Shown: positions 26,673 through 35,700 of the stretch, piece by piece
Position numbering within the stretch: position 1 is the stretch's first letter
Layout of the letters: each line of letters begins with the position of its first letter
DNA from: Rhodovastum sp963804495
GTDB taxonomy: Bacteria; Pseudomonadota; Alphaproteobacteria; Acetobacterales; Acetobacteraceae
Reading direction: 5' to 3'
NCBI GenBank assembly: GCA_963804495.1
Contig: CAWDQN010000003.1
Coordinates: 558,001-622,000, forward strand
Length of the DNA stretch: 64,000 nucleotides
The notes under the pieces: model-generated
Told to the model about the DNA's origin: nothing
Seen by the model: the letters and a program-made list of their open reading frames with translations, nothing else
Database searches by the model: none
Program-made: the position numbers and the translations under genes

Positions 26673-27901
26673 TCCGCGAATCCGCCCAGCACCGAGTCGC
26701 CGGCCGGGCCCCAGGGCCCGTTGGTGTCGGATTGCAGAAACCCGCGGACGCTGCGCATCGCCTGGCGCAGCCGGTGGGTGTTCTCGACCAGGGCGATGCG
26801 CACATGGCCGTCGCCATGCTCGCCGAAGCCGATGCCCGGCGCCACCGCCACTTTCGCGCGCGCCAGCAGCAGCTTGCTGAACTCGACGCTGCCCATCGGC
26901 GCGTAGCGCTCGGGAATCGGCGCCCAGGCGAACATCGAGGCTTCCGGGCAGGGCACTTCCCAGCCGGCGGCATGCAGACCGCGGATCAGCACGTCACGGC
27001 GCTCGCGATACAGATCGCGCATGTCCTGCACGCAGTCCTGCGGCCCGTTCAGCGCCGTCACGGCGGCGACCTGGATCGGCGTGAAGGCGCCGTAGTCCAG
27101 GTAGGACTTCATCCGCGTCAGTGCGTTGATCAGCCGCGCGTTGCCGGCGGCGAAGCCCATCCGCCAGCCGGGCATGGAATAGGTCTTGGACAGGCTGGTG
27201 AACTCGACCGCAATGTCTTTCGCCCCCGGCACCTGCAGGATCGAGGGGGGAACCCGTTCGCCGAAATAAATCTCGGCATAGGCCAGGTCGGACATGATCC
27301 AGATTTCATGCTCGCGGCAGAACGCCACCACCTCGCGGTAGAAGTCGAGATCGGCCAGGTAGGCGGTCGGATTGGAGGGAAAATTGACGATCAGCGCGGT
27401 CGGCTTCGGCACCGAGTGCCGCACCGCCCGGTCGAGGGCACGCAGCATTTCCTCGTCGGGGCTGGCCGGGATGCTGCGCACCGCGGCACCGGCGATGATG
27501 AAGCCGAACTGGTGGATCGGATAGGAGGGGTTGGGTACCAGAATGGTATCGCCCGGACTGGTGATGGCGGCGGCAAGATTGGCCAGGCCTTCCTTCGAGC
27601 CGAGCGTCGCCACCACTTCGGTTTCCGGGTCGAGGCCGACATCGAAGCGGCGCTGGTAATAGCCGGCAAGCGCGCGGCGCAGGCCGGGGATGCCCTTGCT
27701 GACCGAGTAGCGATGGGTGCGCGGGTCCTGCACCGCCTCGACCAGCTTGGCGACGATGTGCGGCGGTGTCGGGCTGTCCGGGTTGCCCATGCCGAGATCG
27801 ATGATGTCTTCCCCGGCGGCGCGCGCCGTCGCCTTGGCCTTGTTGACCTCGGCGAAGACGTAAGGCGGCAGACGGCGGATGCGATGGAAGTCGTCGTGCA
27901 T
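26669..27901 (-). CDS. Class I/II aminotransferase (LL-DAP/alanine aminotransferase-like)
   Basis: 410-residue PLP enzyme of fold type I. VIDLGMGNPD-type start IIDLGMGNPDSPTPPHIV, NPSYPIHQFGF, IVNFPSNPTAYLADLDFY and the PLP lysine in EFTSLSKTYSMPGWRMGF are diagnostic of the AlaC/DapL-like group. In many alphaproteobacteria such a gene directly precedes hom, as here with an ATGA overlap. Substrates could be alanine, glutamate or an aspartate-family intermediate; context favours amino-acid biosynthesis. ATG 27901 (MHDDFHRIRRLPPYVF) matches homologues better than the 19-codon extension. Confidence 0.9.
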   Translation of the reverse strand: MHDDFHRIRRLPPYVFAEVNKAKATARAAGEDIIDLGMGNPDSPTPPHIVAKLVEAVQDPRTHRYSVSKGIPGLRRALAGYYQRRFDVGLDPETEVVATLGSKEGLANLAAAITSPGDTILVPNPSYPIHQFGFIIAGAAVRSIPASPDEEMLRALDRAVRHSVPKPTALIVNFPSNPTAYLADLDFYREVVAFCREHEIWIMSDLAYAEIYFGERVPPSILQVPGAKDIAVEFTSLSKTYSMPGWRMGFAAGNARLINALTRMKSYLDYGAFTPIQVAAVTALNGPQDCVQDMRDLYRERRDVLIRGLHAAGWEVPCPEASMFAWAPIPERYAPMGSVEFSKLLLARAKVAVAPGIGFGEHGDGHVRIALVENTHRLRQAMRSVRGFLQSDTNGPWGPAGDSVLGGFAE

Positions 27902-27991
27902 GGCGGCGGTCCGGACCCTCGGGGTTCTGGAAGCGATCGGGTGGGGGCAGACGGGCAATGCCCCTCCCGGACGGGTCGGGCAAGGAAGAAA

Positions 27992-29023
27992 TCAGTTCGT
28001 ATTGCGAGCGGCACCACCGGCATCGACAATTCCCGCGTCCGCGCCGGCCTGGGCGATTCGCGCGGCACCGCCGCGACCCTCGGCCTCGGCCTGGACATGC
28101 ACCAGCGCGGCGGGCACGCCGGAGGCGATCAGCACCGCGGCGACGGCGCGCGCGCGGGCCAGCGCCAGCGGCAGCGCCGCCGACTGGCCGGCCGGATCGG
28201 CGCCGGCGACATCGCCGTAGCCGATGGCATCCATCGGCGCCGCCCCGCGCCGCAGCGCCAGGGCGCGCAGGGCGTCCTGTGAGTCCTGGGCGATGTTGGC
28301 GGCGCCGGGCTGAAAGGGCACGACCACGGCGCTGGCAGTGCTGCTGGGCTTCGGCGGCGGCGGCGGGGTGGGCGGAGCGACCGGCGGGGGTGTCGGCAAA
28401 GTGATAGCCGGAATGTCGACGCCCTGCACATGTGGCGCTGGCGGCGGGGCGGTGGGAAGCGTCAGCGGGGCGGCCTCCACCGGTGCCGCTTCCGTCGCCG
28501 CCCCTGGCGGGGTGGCCGGGCGATTCGACGACGGAGATTGCCCCAAGCCCGGACCCGGCTGGGGTTTCGCCGGCGCGCCAGCGGCGGGGGAAGCGGTCGC
28601 GGCCTGCAGCGAGGCACTCGGCGTATCGGACTCCGCCGCCGGCGGCGGCGTGGGGGGGTGCGCGGAGGCGAGCGGCGCGTTGCCCTGCAATGACGGGTCG
28701 GGCGCGATGGCACCGGCATATTGCGCATTGGCCCGGTCGGCCAGCAGGCCGGTCGCGATCCGCCCGCGAGTGGCGGCATCGGTGGGAACCGGGCGCTCCG
28801 GCACGCTGCCCAGGTTGGGATAGGGTGCGTCGGCATTCGGCGGCGGCGGCCGCTGCTCGGCGATCTTACCGCCCTCCAGCGCGTGCCACCAGTCGGCCGG
28901 GTTCACCGAGACGGACTGCCCGGAGCAGCCCAGCAAAAGTATCACCGGCAACAACCTGGGGGCCGCGGCGACAGCCGGCGCCATCGCGCGGGCGGCGGCA
29001 TGCAAGCCCTGCGGCCGGGGCAC
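27992..29023 (-). CDS. Proline/alanine-rich lipoprotein with degenerate OmpA-like C-terminus
   Basis: About 343 residues if GTG 29023 is the start, or 330 from ATG 28984. The signal LLPVILLLGCSGQ has a lipobox. VNPADWWHALEGGKIAEQRPPPPNADAPYPNLG follows in the mature N-terminus, then a very long proline/alanine linker. The last 100 residues (VVVPFQPGAANI...ARARAVAAVLIASGVPAALVHVQAEAEGR) have the spacing of an OmpA C-terminal peptidoglycan-binding domain but lack several consensus residues. A periplasm-spanning envelope role is inferred. It is divergent from phaC. Confidence 0.75.
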   Translation of the reverse strand: MPRPQGLHAAARAMAPAVAAAPRLLPVILLLGCSGQSVSVNPADWWHALEGGKIAEQRPPPPNADAPYPNLGSVPERPVPTDAATRGRIATGLLADRANAQYAGAIAPDPSLQGNAPLASAHPPTPPPAAESDTPSASLQAATASPAAGAPAKPQPGPGLGQSPSSNRPATPPGAATEAAPVEAAPLTLPTAPPPAPHVQGVDIPAITLPTPPPVAPPTPPPPPKPSSTASAVVVPFQPGAANIAQDSQDALRALALRRGAAPMDAIGYGDVAGADPAGQSAALPLALARARAVAAVLIASGVPAALVHVQAEAEGRGGAARIAQAGADAGIVDAGGAARNTN

Positions 29024-29160
29024 TTGAACGCGCTCGTGGCAAACCCTACACCGTCCTTGCACACGACTATCTGACATGAATTCGGATCGCTCCAACCGCC
29101 CGCGGCATCGCCGCGGTGCAGGTTTAGCGCGCAGCCGGACCTTCGGGAAGGAGACCCTTA

Positions 29161-30966
29161 ATGACTGAGCCGACCAAGCCGGATGCCGGCGCACTCAAGC
29201 TGCCCGATCCCACCGAAATCGGGCGCTCGATGGCCGACATCGCCGAGCGCTCGCAGCGCATCGTCGGCGAATGGCTGAAGCGGCAGGGAGAGAGCGGCAG
29301 CCCGAGCAGCGTCGACCCGCTGAACATCGGCGGCGCCTTCATGGAAATGACCACCCAGCTGATGGCCAACCCGGCCAAGCTGATGCAGGCGCAGCTCGGC
29401 TTCTGGCAGGATTACATGTCGCTGTGGCAGAACGCGGCCCGGCGCATCATGGGTATCGACAGCCAGCCGGTGATCGCCGGCGACCCGAAGGATCGCCGCT
29501 TCAAGGACGATGCCTGGAAGGAAAACGAGGTTTTCGATTTCATCCGCCAGACCTATTTGCTGTCGGCGCGCTACGTGCAGGATGTGGTGAAGCAGGCCGA
29601 TGGGCTCGATCCGCATACCGCGCAGAAAGTGGATTTCTATTCGCGCCAGTTCGTCGACGCCATGAGCCCGAGCAACTTCCTGCTGACCAACCCGGAAGTG
29701 CTGCGCAAGACCGCCGAGACCGGCGGCGAGAATCTGCTGCGCGGGCTGAACAACCTGCTGGGCGACCTGGAGCGCGGCAAGGGCAATCTGCGCATCAAGA
29801 TGACCGACACCGACGCCTTCCGGATCGGCGAGAACATCGCCGTCACCCCGGGCAAGGTGGTCTACCAGAACGACCTGATGCAGCTGGTCCAGTACACCCC
29901 CACCACCGACAAGGTGCTCAAACGGCCGCTGCTCATCATCCCGCCGTGGATCAACAAGTTCTACATCCTCGACCTGCGGCCAAAGAACAGTTTCGTGCGG
30001 TGGGCGGTGGCGCAGGGGCACACCGTGTTCATTATCTCCTGGGTGAACCCCGACGAGCGCCTCGCCGAGAAAGGCTTTGAGGACTACATGACCGAAGGCG
30101 TGCTGGCGGCGCTGTCGGCGATCGAGGCCGCCACCGGCGAGACGGCGGTGAACGCCATCGGCTACTGCCTGGGTGGGACGCTTTTGGCAGCCACGCTGGC
30201 CTGGATGGCGGTGCACAACGACGACCGCATCCGCAGCGCGACCTTCTTCGTTACCATGATGGATTTCCGCGAGTGCGGCGAGCTCGGCGTGTTCATCGAC
30301 GAAGAGCAGCTCAAGATGCTCGAGGAGAAGATGAACAAGCGCGGCTATCTCGAAGGCAGCGAGATGGCGACCACGTTCAACATGCTGCGCGCCAACGACC
30401 TGATCTGGTCGTTCGTGGTCAACAACTACCTGCTGGGCAACGACCCGTTCCCGTTCGACCTGCTTTACTGGAACAGCGATTCCACCCGCATGCCGGCGCG
30501 GATGCACAGCTTCTATCTGCGCAACATGTACCAGGAGAACCGGCTGAAGGATCCCGGCGGCATTTCGCTGGCCGGCACGCCGATCGACCTCGGTCAGGTG
30601 CGGGTGCCGTCGTATTTCATCTCCACCCGCGAGGACCACATCGCGCCCTGGCGCAGCACATATTACGGCACCCACCTGCTGTCGGGCGAGAACCGTTTCG
30701 TTCTTGCCGCCTCCGGCCACATCGCCGGCGTCGTGAACCCGCCCGAGGGTGGCAAGTACAGCCACTGGATCAACGAGAACCTGCCCGAGGAACCGGAGGA
30801 CTGGTTCAAGGGGGCCACCGAAATGCCCGGCTCGTGGTGGCCGGACTGGCAGCGCTGGATTACCAACCTGGACAACGATCAGGTCAAGGCGCGCAAGCCG
30901 GGCGACGGGAAGCTGACGCCGATTGAGGATGCGCCTGGAGCTTACGTGAAGGTGCTGCTGGGGTAA
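29161..30966 (+). CDS. phaC: Class I poly(R)-hydroxyalkanoate synthase
   Basis: 601-residue granule-bound enzyme polymerising (R)-3-hydroxyacyl-CoA into PHA. The alpha/beta-hydrolase core has the lipase-like box GYCLGG with the nucleophile C336, the general-base Asp in STREDHIAPW, and the His in AASGHIAGVVNPP. The N-terminal region has PLNIGGAFMEMTTQLMANP and WKENEVFDFIRQTYLL, and the C-terminus ends WITNLDNDQVKARKPGDG. AAGGAG lies 7 bases before ATG 29161. No phaA, phaB or phasin gene adjoins. A strong hairpin terminator follows. Confidence 0.97.
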   Translation: MTEPTKPDAGALKLPDPTEIGRSMADIAERSQRIVGEWLKRQGESGSPSSVDPLNIGGAFMEMTTQLMANPAKLMQAQLGFWQDYMSLWQNAARRIMGIDSQPVIAGDPKDRRFKDDAWKENEVFDFIRQTYLLSARYVQDVVKQADGLDPHTAQKVDFYSRQFVDAMSPSNFLLTNPEVLRKTAETGGENLLRGLNNLLGDLERGKGNLRIKMTDTDAFRIGENIAVTPGKVVYQNDLMQLVQYTPTTDKVLKRPLLIIPPWINKFYILDLRPKNSFVRWAVAQGHTVFIISWVNPDERLAEKGFEDYMTEGVLAALSAIEAATGETAVNAIGYCLGGTLLAATLAWMAVHNDDRIRSATFFVTMMDFRECGELGVFIDEEQLKMLEEKMNKRGYLEGSEMATTFNMLRANDLIWSFVVNNYLLGNDPFPFDLLYWNSDSTRMPARMHSFYLRNMYQENRLKDPGGISLAGTPIDLGQVRVPSYFISTREDHIAPWRSTYYGTHLLSGENRFVLAASGHIAGVVNPPEGGKYSHWINENLPEEPEDWFKGATEMPGSWWPDWQRWITNLDNDQVKARKPGDGKLTPIEDAPGAYVKVLLG

Positions 30967-30970
30967 GCAA

Positions 30971-31005
30971 GCAAGGCCAGGGGCGGAAGCCCCTGGCCTT
31001 GCTTT
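30971..31005. terminator. Bidirectional hairpin terminator with GGAA loop
   Basis: A perfect 14-bp stem (30971-30984 with 30989-31002) closed by a GGAA tetraloop and followed by TTTGT. It lies between the convergent phaC and rlmE genes. Its sequence (AAGGCCAGGGGC/GCCCCTGGCCTT) is the same module used in the window's larger palindromic elements. Confidence 0.85.
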
Positions 31006-31015
31006 GTCCCAGGCC

Positions 31016-31708
31016 TCAGCCGGCGCGGAACCCGGTCGCTACGACATAGAGTTCGCTGCTGTCCTTGCGGCTGGCTTCCGGCTTGGCGTGCCGGACGGTG
31101 GCGAAGCGGAGCTTCAGCGGTGCCAGCAACTGCCGCTCGGCGCCGCCTTGGAACACCTTGGCGACAAAGGCGCCTCCCGGAACCAGAATCTGGCAGGCGA
31201 AATCCAGCGCCAGCTCGGCCAGCGCGATAATGCGCAAATGGTCGGTGGCGGTGTGGCCAGTGGTGTTCGGCGCCATGTCGGACAGCACCAGGTCGGCCGG
31301 GCCGCCCAGCAGCGCCTGCAGCCGGGAATTCATGTCGGCATCGTGAAAGTCACCGACCAGGAAGGTCGCGCCGGGCACCGGGTCGATCGGCAGCAAATCG
31401 AGCCCCACCACCTGGCCCGCGCCGCGGCGCACCGCCACCTGGCTCCAGCCGCCCGGGGCGGCGCCCAGGTCGAGCACACGCGCGCCCTTGCGGATCAGGT
31501 GGTAGCGATCGTCCAGCTCGATCAGCTTGAAGGCGGCCCGCGAACGCCACCCTTGCGCCTTCGCGGCCACCACGTAGGGATCGTTGAGCTGCCGCTCCAG
31601 CCAGCGCTGCGAGGCGGGGCTGCGGCCGCTGGCGGTGCGCAGACGGACGCTCAGGCTGCGCTGTGCCCCCCGGCCCGGAGGCGGGGACTTGCCACGAGGT
31701 CCGGCCAT
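31016..31708 (-). CDS. rlmE: 23S rRNA 2'-O-ribose methyltransferase RlmE/FtsJ
   Basis: 230-residue SAM-dependent enzyme that methylates U2552 of 23S rRNA. It has the SAM motif VLDLGAAPGGWSQVA and the K-D-K-E tetrad pattern: RSRAAFKLIELDD, LVLSDMAPNTTGH, VAKVFQGG and SSELYVVATGF. An arginine/proline-rich N-terminal extension of about 30 residues precedes the conserved QRWLERQLNDPYV. ATG 31708 lies two bases after the stop of the exopolyphosphatase-family gene, so the two are one transcript. Confidence 0.95.
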   Translation of the reverse strand: MAGPRGKSPPPGRGAQRSLSVRLRTASGRSPASQRWLERQLNDPYVVAAKAQGWRSRAAFKLIELDDRYHLIRKGARVLDLGAAPGGWSQVAVRRGAGQVVGLDLLPIDPVPGATFLVGDFHDADMNSRLQALLGGPADLVLSDMAPNTTGHTATDHLRIIALAELALDFACQILVPGGAFVAKVFQGGAERQLLAPLKLRFATVRHAKPEASRKDSSELYVVATGFRAG

Positions 31709-31710
31709 GC

Positions 31711-32772
31711 TCAGGCCCGGGCCAGGGCGTGCGGCGCCCGTCCGGAGCGCGGCGGCCGGTGGTGGGCGCGGGCGCGCTCGCCGCGGATCATGCGCAGCAG
31801 CATCCCTTCCCGCAGACCGCGATCGGCCACCACGATTTCCGGCGCCGGCCACTGCATATGGATGGCGGAAAAGATGGCGCAGCCCGGCAGCACGAAATCC
31901 GCCCGCTCGGGGCCGATGCAAGGGTGTTCGGCCAGGCCCGCCCGGCCGAGGGCGCGCAGGCGCTGCAGCGCCGCCGCGGCATCGGCATGCGATAGCACGG
32001 CGCCGTCCACCGCCGGGCGGCTGTAGCGCGGCAGGTCGAGGGCGATGCCAGCCAGGGTGGTGACGGTGCCGGAGGTGCCGAGGAAATGCACCCCGCCCTG
32101 CCGGATCTCCTGACCGATGCAGTGCACTGATTCGAAGGGCCGCAACCGGTCGGCCACATCGTCGCGCATGGCGCCGAACCCGGCCGCGTCATCGCCATGG
32201 CTGCCGAAGCGCTCCGCCAGGGTAACCACCCCCACGGGCAGCGACACGTAGCCTATCAGCTCCGGGCGGCCAGGCGTGCTCAGGCGGACCCAGGCCAGCT
32301 CGGTGGAGCCGCCGCCGATATCGAACAGCAGCGCCCGCCGCCCGCCCCTGCGCAGCAGCGGCGCGCAGCTTTCCAGCGCCAGTTCGGCCTCCTCGCGGGT
32401 GGAGATCACGTCGATCGGCAGCCCGGTTTCGGTGCGTACCCGGGCGAGGAATTCGGGGCCGTTGACGGCACGCCGGCAGGCTTCGGTGGCAATGGCGCGG
32501 ACGGCGGACACGGGACGGCGGGCCAGGCGAGCGGCGCAGCCATGCAGCGCGGCCATAGCGCGTTCCATGGCGTCCTGGCTCAGGCGGCCGGTATGATGCA
32601 GCCCCTCGCCCAGCCGGACGATGCGGCTGAAGCTGTCGACCACACGAAACCCGTCACCGGCCGGGGTACCGACCAGCAGCCTGCAGTTATTCGTCCCCAG
32701 GTCGAGCGCGGCGAAGGCCGGCCCCGGTACCCGGGCTGATCCGTTCAGTGTCTGTGCGGAGATGTCGACCAT
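31711..32772 (-). CDS. Ppx/GppA family phosphatase
   Basis: 353 residues of the exopolyphosphatase/guanosine pentaphosphatase family, in the actin-like ATPase fold. The phosphate-1 motif is FAALDLGTNNCRLLVG, the catalytic glutamate region is VISTREEAELALES, phosphate-2 is LLFDIGGGSTELAWV, and FLGTSGTVTTLAGIAL follows. It lacks the long C-terminal HD domain of E. coli Ppx, matching the short GppA/Ppx1-like form common in alphaproteobacteria. It probably tunes polyphosphate or pppGpp pools. ATG 32772 was preferred over the upstream extension because homologues start near VDISAQT. Confidence 0.9.
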   Translation of the reverse strand: MVDISAQTLNGSARVPGPAFAALDLGTNNCRLLVGTPAGDGFRVVDSFSRIVRLGEGLHHTGRLSQDAMERAMAALHGCAARLARRPVSAVRAIATEACRRAVNGPEFLARVRTETGLPIDVISTREEAELALESCAPLLRRGGRRALLFDIGGGSTELAWVRLSTPGRPELIGYVSLPVGVVTLAERFGSHGDDAAGFGAMRDDVADRLRPFESVHCIGQEIRQGGVHFLGTSGTVTTLAGIALDLPRYSRPAVDGAVLSHADAAAALQRLRALGRAGLAEHPCIGPERADFVLPGCAIFSAIHMQWPAPEIVVADRGLREGMLLRMIRGERARAHHRPPRSGRAPHALARA

Positions 32773-32931
32773 GGCAGAGGCCTTCCGCAACCGTGAATGT
32801 TCATTGTTCTCGGCCTGGGCCACCGCTTCAAGCCCGATTTCACATCCGTGGCGGAGCGTGGGGCGGGTGCGGAGGCGGCACCGGCGTTTGACAACCCCGG
32901 CACCGGCCACTAGATAGCAGCCCCTCCCTGC

Positions 32932-33005
32932 TGGGGGATCGTTCAATGGTAGGACAAACGACTCTGACTCGTTTTATCTAGGTTCGAATCCTAGTCCCCC
33001 AGCCA
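32932..33005 (+). tRNA. tRNA-Gln (anticodon CUG)
   Basis: The cloverleaf folds by eye. The acceptor stem is TGGGGGA/TCCCCCA, the D arm GTTC...GGAC with AATGGTA loop, the anticodon stem AACGA/TCGTT with loop CTCTGAC (anticodon CTG), and the T arm CTAGG-TTCGAAT-CCTAG. The discriminator G and CCA are encoded. The terminal U-A pair of the acceptor stem is typical of tRNA-Gln. Transcribed divergently from ppx, it borders a region of transferred DNA. Confidence 0.95.
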
Positions 33006-33595
33006 GCCCCTAAAATCTCAGCAATTTCAGACCGTTATCGAGAGCCGACGCTAAAGGTGACTTCCGGAGCGGTAAAGATCCGTCGGCATGTCCGGACACA
33101 GGACAAGGCACCGGACAGGGACCAGCTTCGCCGCTTCGGCCTCACCCTTTACGCCCGCCTGCCAGTCAATCGACGGCCGAAATTGACCGGGGCTGCGGCA
33201 AATTGGGCCTGCAGCATCGCCAGTTCGGCAACGCCATCACCCAGTCGCTGGGCGCGGCTGCGCAGTTCGGCCGGGCGGCGGATGCGGATGATGGGTTTGC
33301 CGGCGGCCAATGGGCCGCGTGAGCGCATAGATGCGCTGCCATCTGCCAGCCCGGACGATCCCGCCAGGGTGGGGCTGCTGATCCACACCGCCATCGCGCC
33401 GGCACCCCGGGAAGGCTTGGAGACCTGGTGGAGGTCACGGGTCGGCTGACGCAGGTTCCGAAATCCACCCTGACGAAGTTATGCCAGTCTGCCTGACGAA
33501 TCACCCACTTGAGGGCGCCGATGAAGCTGATCCGCGCCCTGTCGGACCCGAACCAGTTCCAGGCATTGGAGCAGGAACGAACGACACAATAAGCA
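33006..33595. other. tRNA-adjacent region without a convincing gene
   Basis: 590 bases between tRNA-Gln and the glycosyltransferase gene. An 81-codon minus-strand ORF (33149-33394, with KPIIRIRRPAELRSRAQRLG) and overlapping plus-strand ORFs have mixed coding character; none was accepted. A 23-codon plus-strand ORF at 33521-33592 (MKLIRALSDPNQFQALEQER...) follows a GAGGG site and may be a gene remnant. No integrase and no second copy of the tRNA 3' end were found. Confidence 0.4.
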
Positions 33596-34342
33596 TCATT
33601 CGAAGAGTTGCAATCCGGTCAGCCGCTGCAAGATCGGCCTGCGTTCAAGAGGCACCGATCTTAGAAACGCATGTATGTCAATCTGCGTATTGGGCCCCTT
33701 ACAACCAATTGGCGGCTCCTCCCCGAATTGTTCATAAACGTGACGGAACATGCACAGATAATTCACAGTTGGTTTGCTGGTGATCGCCAGTGTCAGGTTT
33801 GAACCTTTGAGCATATGGTAGAAAACATTATCGCCAATTGATGAAAGCTGCTGCGGCATAATGCACCAGCGGTGGATCAAATGATAAGATCCTGGCATAA
33901 AGATGAAGCAATTGGTGTCCACATGCTCTGCATACGGCAACTCGGCCGGCCGCACCGCCTCCATGATGCTGCCATCGGGTCGTGCGAAACGTCGTCGCGC
34001 AATAACGGTGTCGGCACGCCGTCCACCTTCCGATGCTGCGGCCAAGCATGTCTCGACATGATCGGGGTCGATCCAGTTGTCGGCGTCAAGGAAGAAAATT
34101 GCATCGTAGCAGTCTGCGGCAGCAAGCATAGCGCCCAGGCCGCGCGCGACATTGCCGAAATCCGCGTGCGCCCGGTCGAGCCGCAGATGCCGCACGCCAG
34201 CACCGTCGATCCACGCCTGCGGAAACCCATCAGCGACGAGTATCTGTTCCGCGGCTATGCTCTGTTGACGGACGCTCCCGATGCATCGTTCGATAATGCT
34301 GCGATCTTCCTTATAATATGGCGTAACAACACAGTACCTCAT
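33596..34342 (-). CDS. Family 2-type glycosyltransferase
   Basis: 248 residues. The GT-A start is MRYCVVTPYYKEDRSIIERC, followed by SVRQQSIAAEQILVADGFP and a DxD-type metal/nucleotide-sugar motif in AIFFLDADNWIDPDHVETC. The compact size and absence of membrane helices suggest a cytoplasmic enzyme building a surface or protein-linked glycan. ATG 34342 overlaps the preceding ORF's stop as ATGA. Base composition is noticeably less GC-rich than in housekeeping genes nearby, consistent with transfer behind the tRNA. The acceptor is unknown. Confidence 0.8.
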   Translation of the reverse strand: MRYCVVTPYYKEDRSIIERCIGSVRQQSIAAEQILVADGFPQAWIDGAGVRHLRLDRAHADFGNVARGLGAMLAAADCYDAIFFLDADNWIDPDHVETCLAAASEGGRRADTVIARRRFARPDGSIMEAVRPAELPYAEHVDTNCFIFMPGSYHLIHRWCIMPQQLSSIGDNVFYHMLKGSNLTLAITSKPTVNYLCMFRHVYEQFGEEPPIGCKGPNTQIDIHAFLRSVPLERRPILQRLTGLQLFE

Positions 34343-34722
34343 GTGAGATGCTCCGCAGTATGTTGTGGCGACGGTTTTGGCGTGCGCAATGTGCGCATGT
34401 CCTCGGCGGCATGGGAGGTGACGGAGACACGTGGAAAGTGATCTTCCTGACAAAAAAGCCGGTATCTCCGAGCCGCAGCTTCGCCGACGCCGGCATCTTG
34501 AAGAGCCGCCGCCCCGGCGCGCACAGACAAGCGAGCATCTTCTGTCATTGCGCTGAAGCACGTGATCTGCTGCGCCGCATCCTCCCGTTCGACGGATGTT
34601 CGATCATTGCAGTCAAAGATCTGGATGACGACGCTTCCAATCTCGCCGATGCCGACGACCGAGCTATATTTCTGACCGTATAACGAGACCGGTGCTATGC
34701 TCTGCCCCCGTAACCCCATCAT
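34339..34722 (-). CDS. Unrecognised ORF coupled to the glycosyltransferase gene
   Basis: Up to 127 residues, with stop overlapping the glycosyltransferase start as ATGA, which argues that it is or was a real gene. The sequence includes VVGIGEIGSVVIQIFDCNDR, then an alanine/arginine-rich helical part (LSVRAGAAALQDAGVGEAAARRY) and a polar tail. No family was recognised. Its first codons lie inside a degraded IS end (34711-34727), so the natural N-terminus was probably cut away by that insertion. Confidence 0.4.
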   Translation of the reverse strand: MMGLRGQSIAPVSLYGQKYSSVVGIGEIGSVVIQIFDCNDRTSVEREDAAQQITCFSAMTEDARLSVRAGAAALQDAGVGEAAARRYRLFCQEDHFPRVSVTSHAAEDMRTLRTPKPSPQHTAEHLT

Positions 34723-35024
34723 TTTCGTTGCCTGCTGTATAGACGGGAATCAGTCGCAGTCGGTTGACATTTCGGGCGGGCACGGGATGGCGCGGCGGCA
34801 TGGGCACGGCGGATCGAGGGCGCGCGATATTGGCAGACCTTCGCGCTTTCATCTGCGGATTGTATCGGCGCGGCCTGAGCACGAAGCGGACCGGGTCGCT
34901 GACGGGTACGACGCGCGGGGCGATACAGGCGGCGTCGCTGGCGGTGGCGATGCTTGGCCAAGCCCTGGCGCTGACCAGGGGCTTGATCAGCAAGCATGCG
35001 ATCAAGTAGGTGGACCTGCCGCAC
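34711..35024 (+). mobile_element. Degraded left-end fragment of an IS4-like element
   Basis: Begins with an inverted-repeat-like CCCCATCATTTTCG (compare CTCCCCTCATTT at the ends of the intact IS at 44.5 kb). It then encodes LSTKRTGSLTGTTRGAIQAA and SLAVAMLGQALALTRGL, which align with the intact transposase N-terminus (LHAKRILSLAGATLGAIQ, SLAVALIGQGLALARGL). The frame stops after SKHAIK, and the rest of the transposase is missing. It abuts the FkbM fragment at about 35024. Confidence 0.75.
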
Positions 35025-35459
35025 GACATCACGATGGCGGACGCGGCGGAATTTATCGATCAGCCGCGCATTCGCCTTTGCCAGCACACCGGCGGCACCA
35101 TGCATCCGATAGAGCAGACTGGTGTTGCTGCACTGCAATGGATGGTTCGCGCCGATTTCGACGTGGAACGCACTGGGAGGGCTGCGCCCGACCGGGAGCA
35201 GGCAGGCTGCCAGCATGCCATCCACGATCAGATTCTCATCGCACTGTGCGAGGGTCTCGTTCATCTTTGCTGCGATGCTGGACGCCGGTGTCTCAGTGCG
35301 CGCGCATGCATAAGCGATAGAAGCATTGGGCACCGAAAGTGGCACGGCACCCTCCCGCCCCTGGTCCGCGGATGGTCCCTCTGCTGGCGTCTGCCTGGCT
35401 GGAGAGTCGTCCAGCTGTGGTGCTGCCATTTTTTGGCCTCGTGGCGCGAGCGACATGGC
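35022..35459 (-). pseudogene. FkbM-type methyltransferase, N-terminal fragment
   Basis: From ATG 35459 the minus strand encodes about 145 residues ending in an FkbM-like SAM-methyltransferase core: AFHVEIGANHPLQCSNTSLL, then YRMHGAAGVLAKANARLIDK and FRRVRHRDVV. Intact relatives typically read VLVEANP where this copy has VLAKANA, so the cofactor-loop acid is lost. The reading frame then runs into the IS fragment at about 35022 and the C-terminal half is absent. FkbM enzymes O-methylate sugars or polyketides; here it sits in the same orientation as a glycosyltransferase, pointing to a lost glycan locus. Confidence 0.65.
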
Positions 35460-35489
35460 GTTAGTCTTTTCCAAAAAGATGAAGAAACC

Positions 35490-35700
35490 CTCAGCAATCC
35501 CCTCATTTTCGGGGCCTGCGGTATTGGCGCGATCCGGCGTATTCGGCTGACGCTGCAAGCGGTCATGGGATGGAGCGGCGGCATGGCACGGCCGATCGAG
35601 GACAGGCGAAAGTGGTGGACGTTCACGCTTTTGTCGGCGGGTTTTATGGGGGTCGCCCAGATACAACTCACCGGCCACGGTACCCGACGGTCACGGCCGG
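35490..35700 (+). mobile_element. Second degraded left-end fragment of the same IS family
   Basis: Starts with CTCAGCAATCCCCTCATTTTC, which matches the terminal repeat of the intact IS (right end, reversed) at 19 of 21 positions. It then parallels fragment 34711-35024 through GCGGCGGCATGG-CACGG and a related N-terminal coding stretch (TADRG...AF-G-Y). No transposase core remains. Confidence 0.65.

Noticed and set aside
33149..33394. 81-codon minus-strand ORF after tRNA-Gln
   Set aside because: Some plausible coding stretches, but no ribosome site, no family, and competing plus-strand ORFs; left as unresolved.
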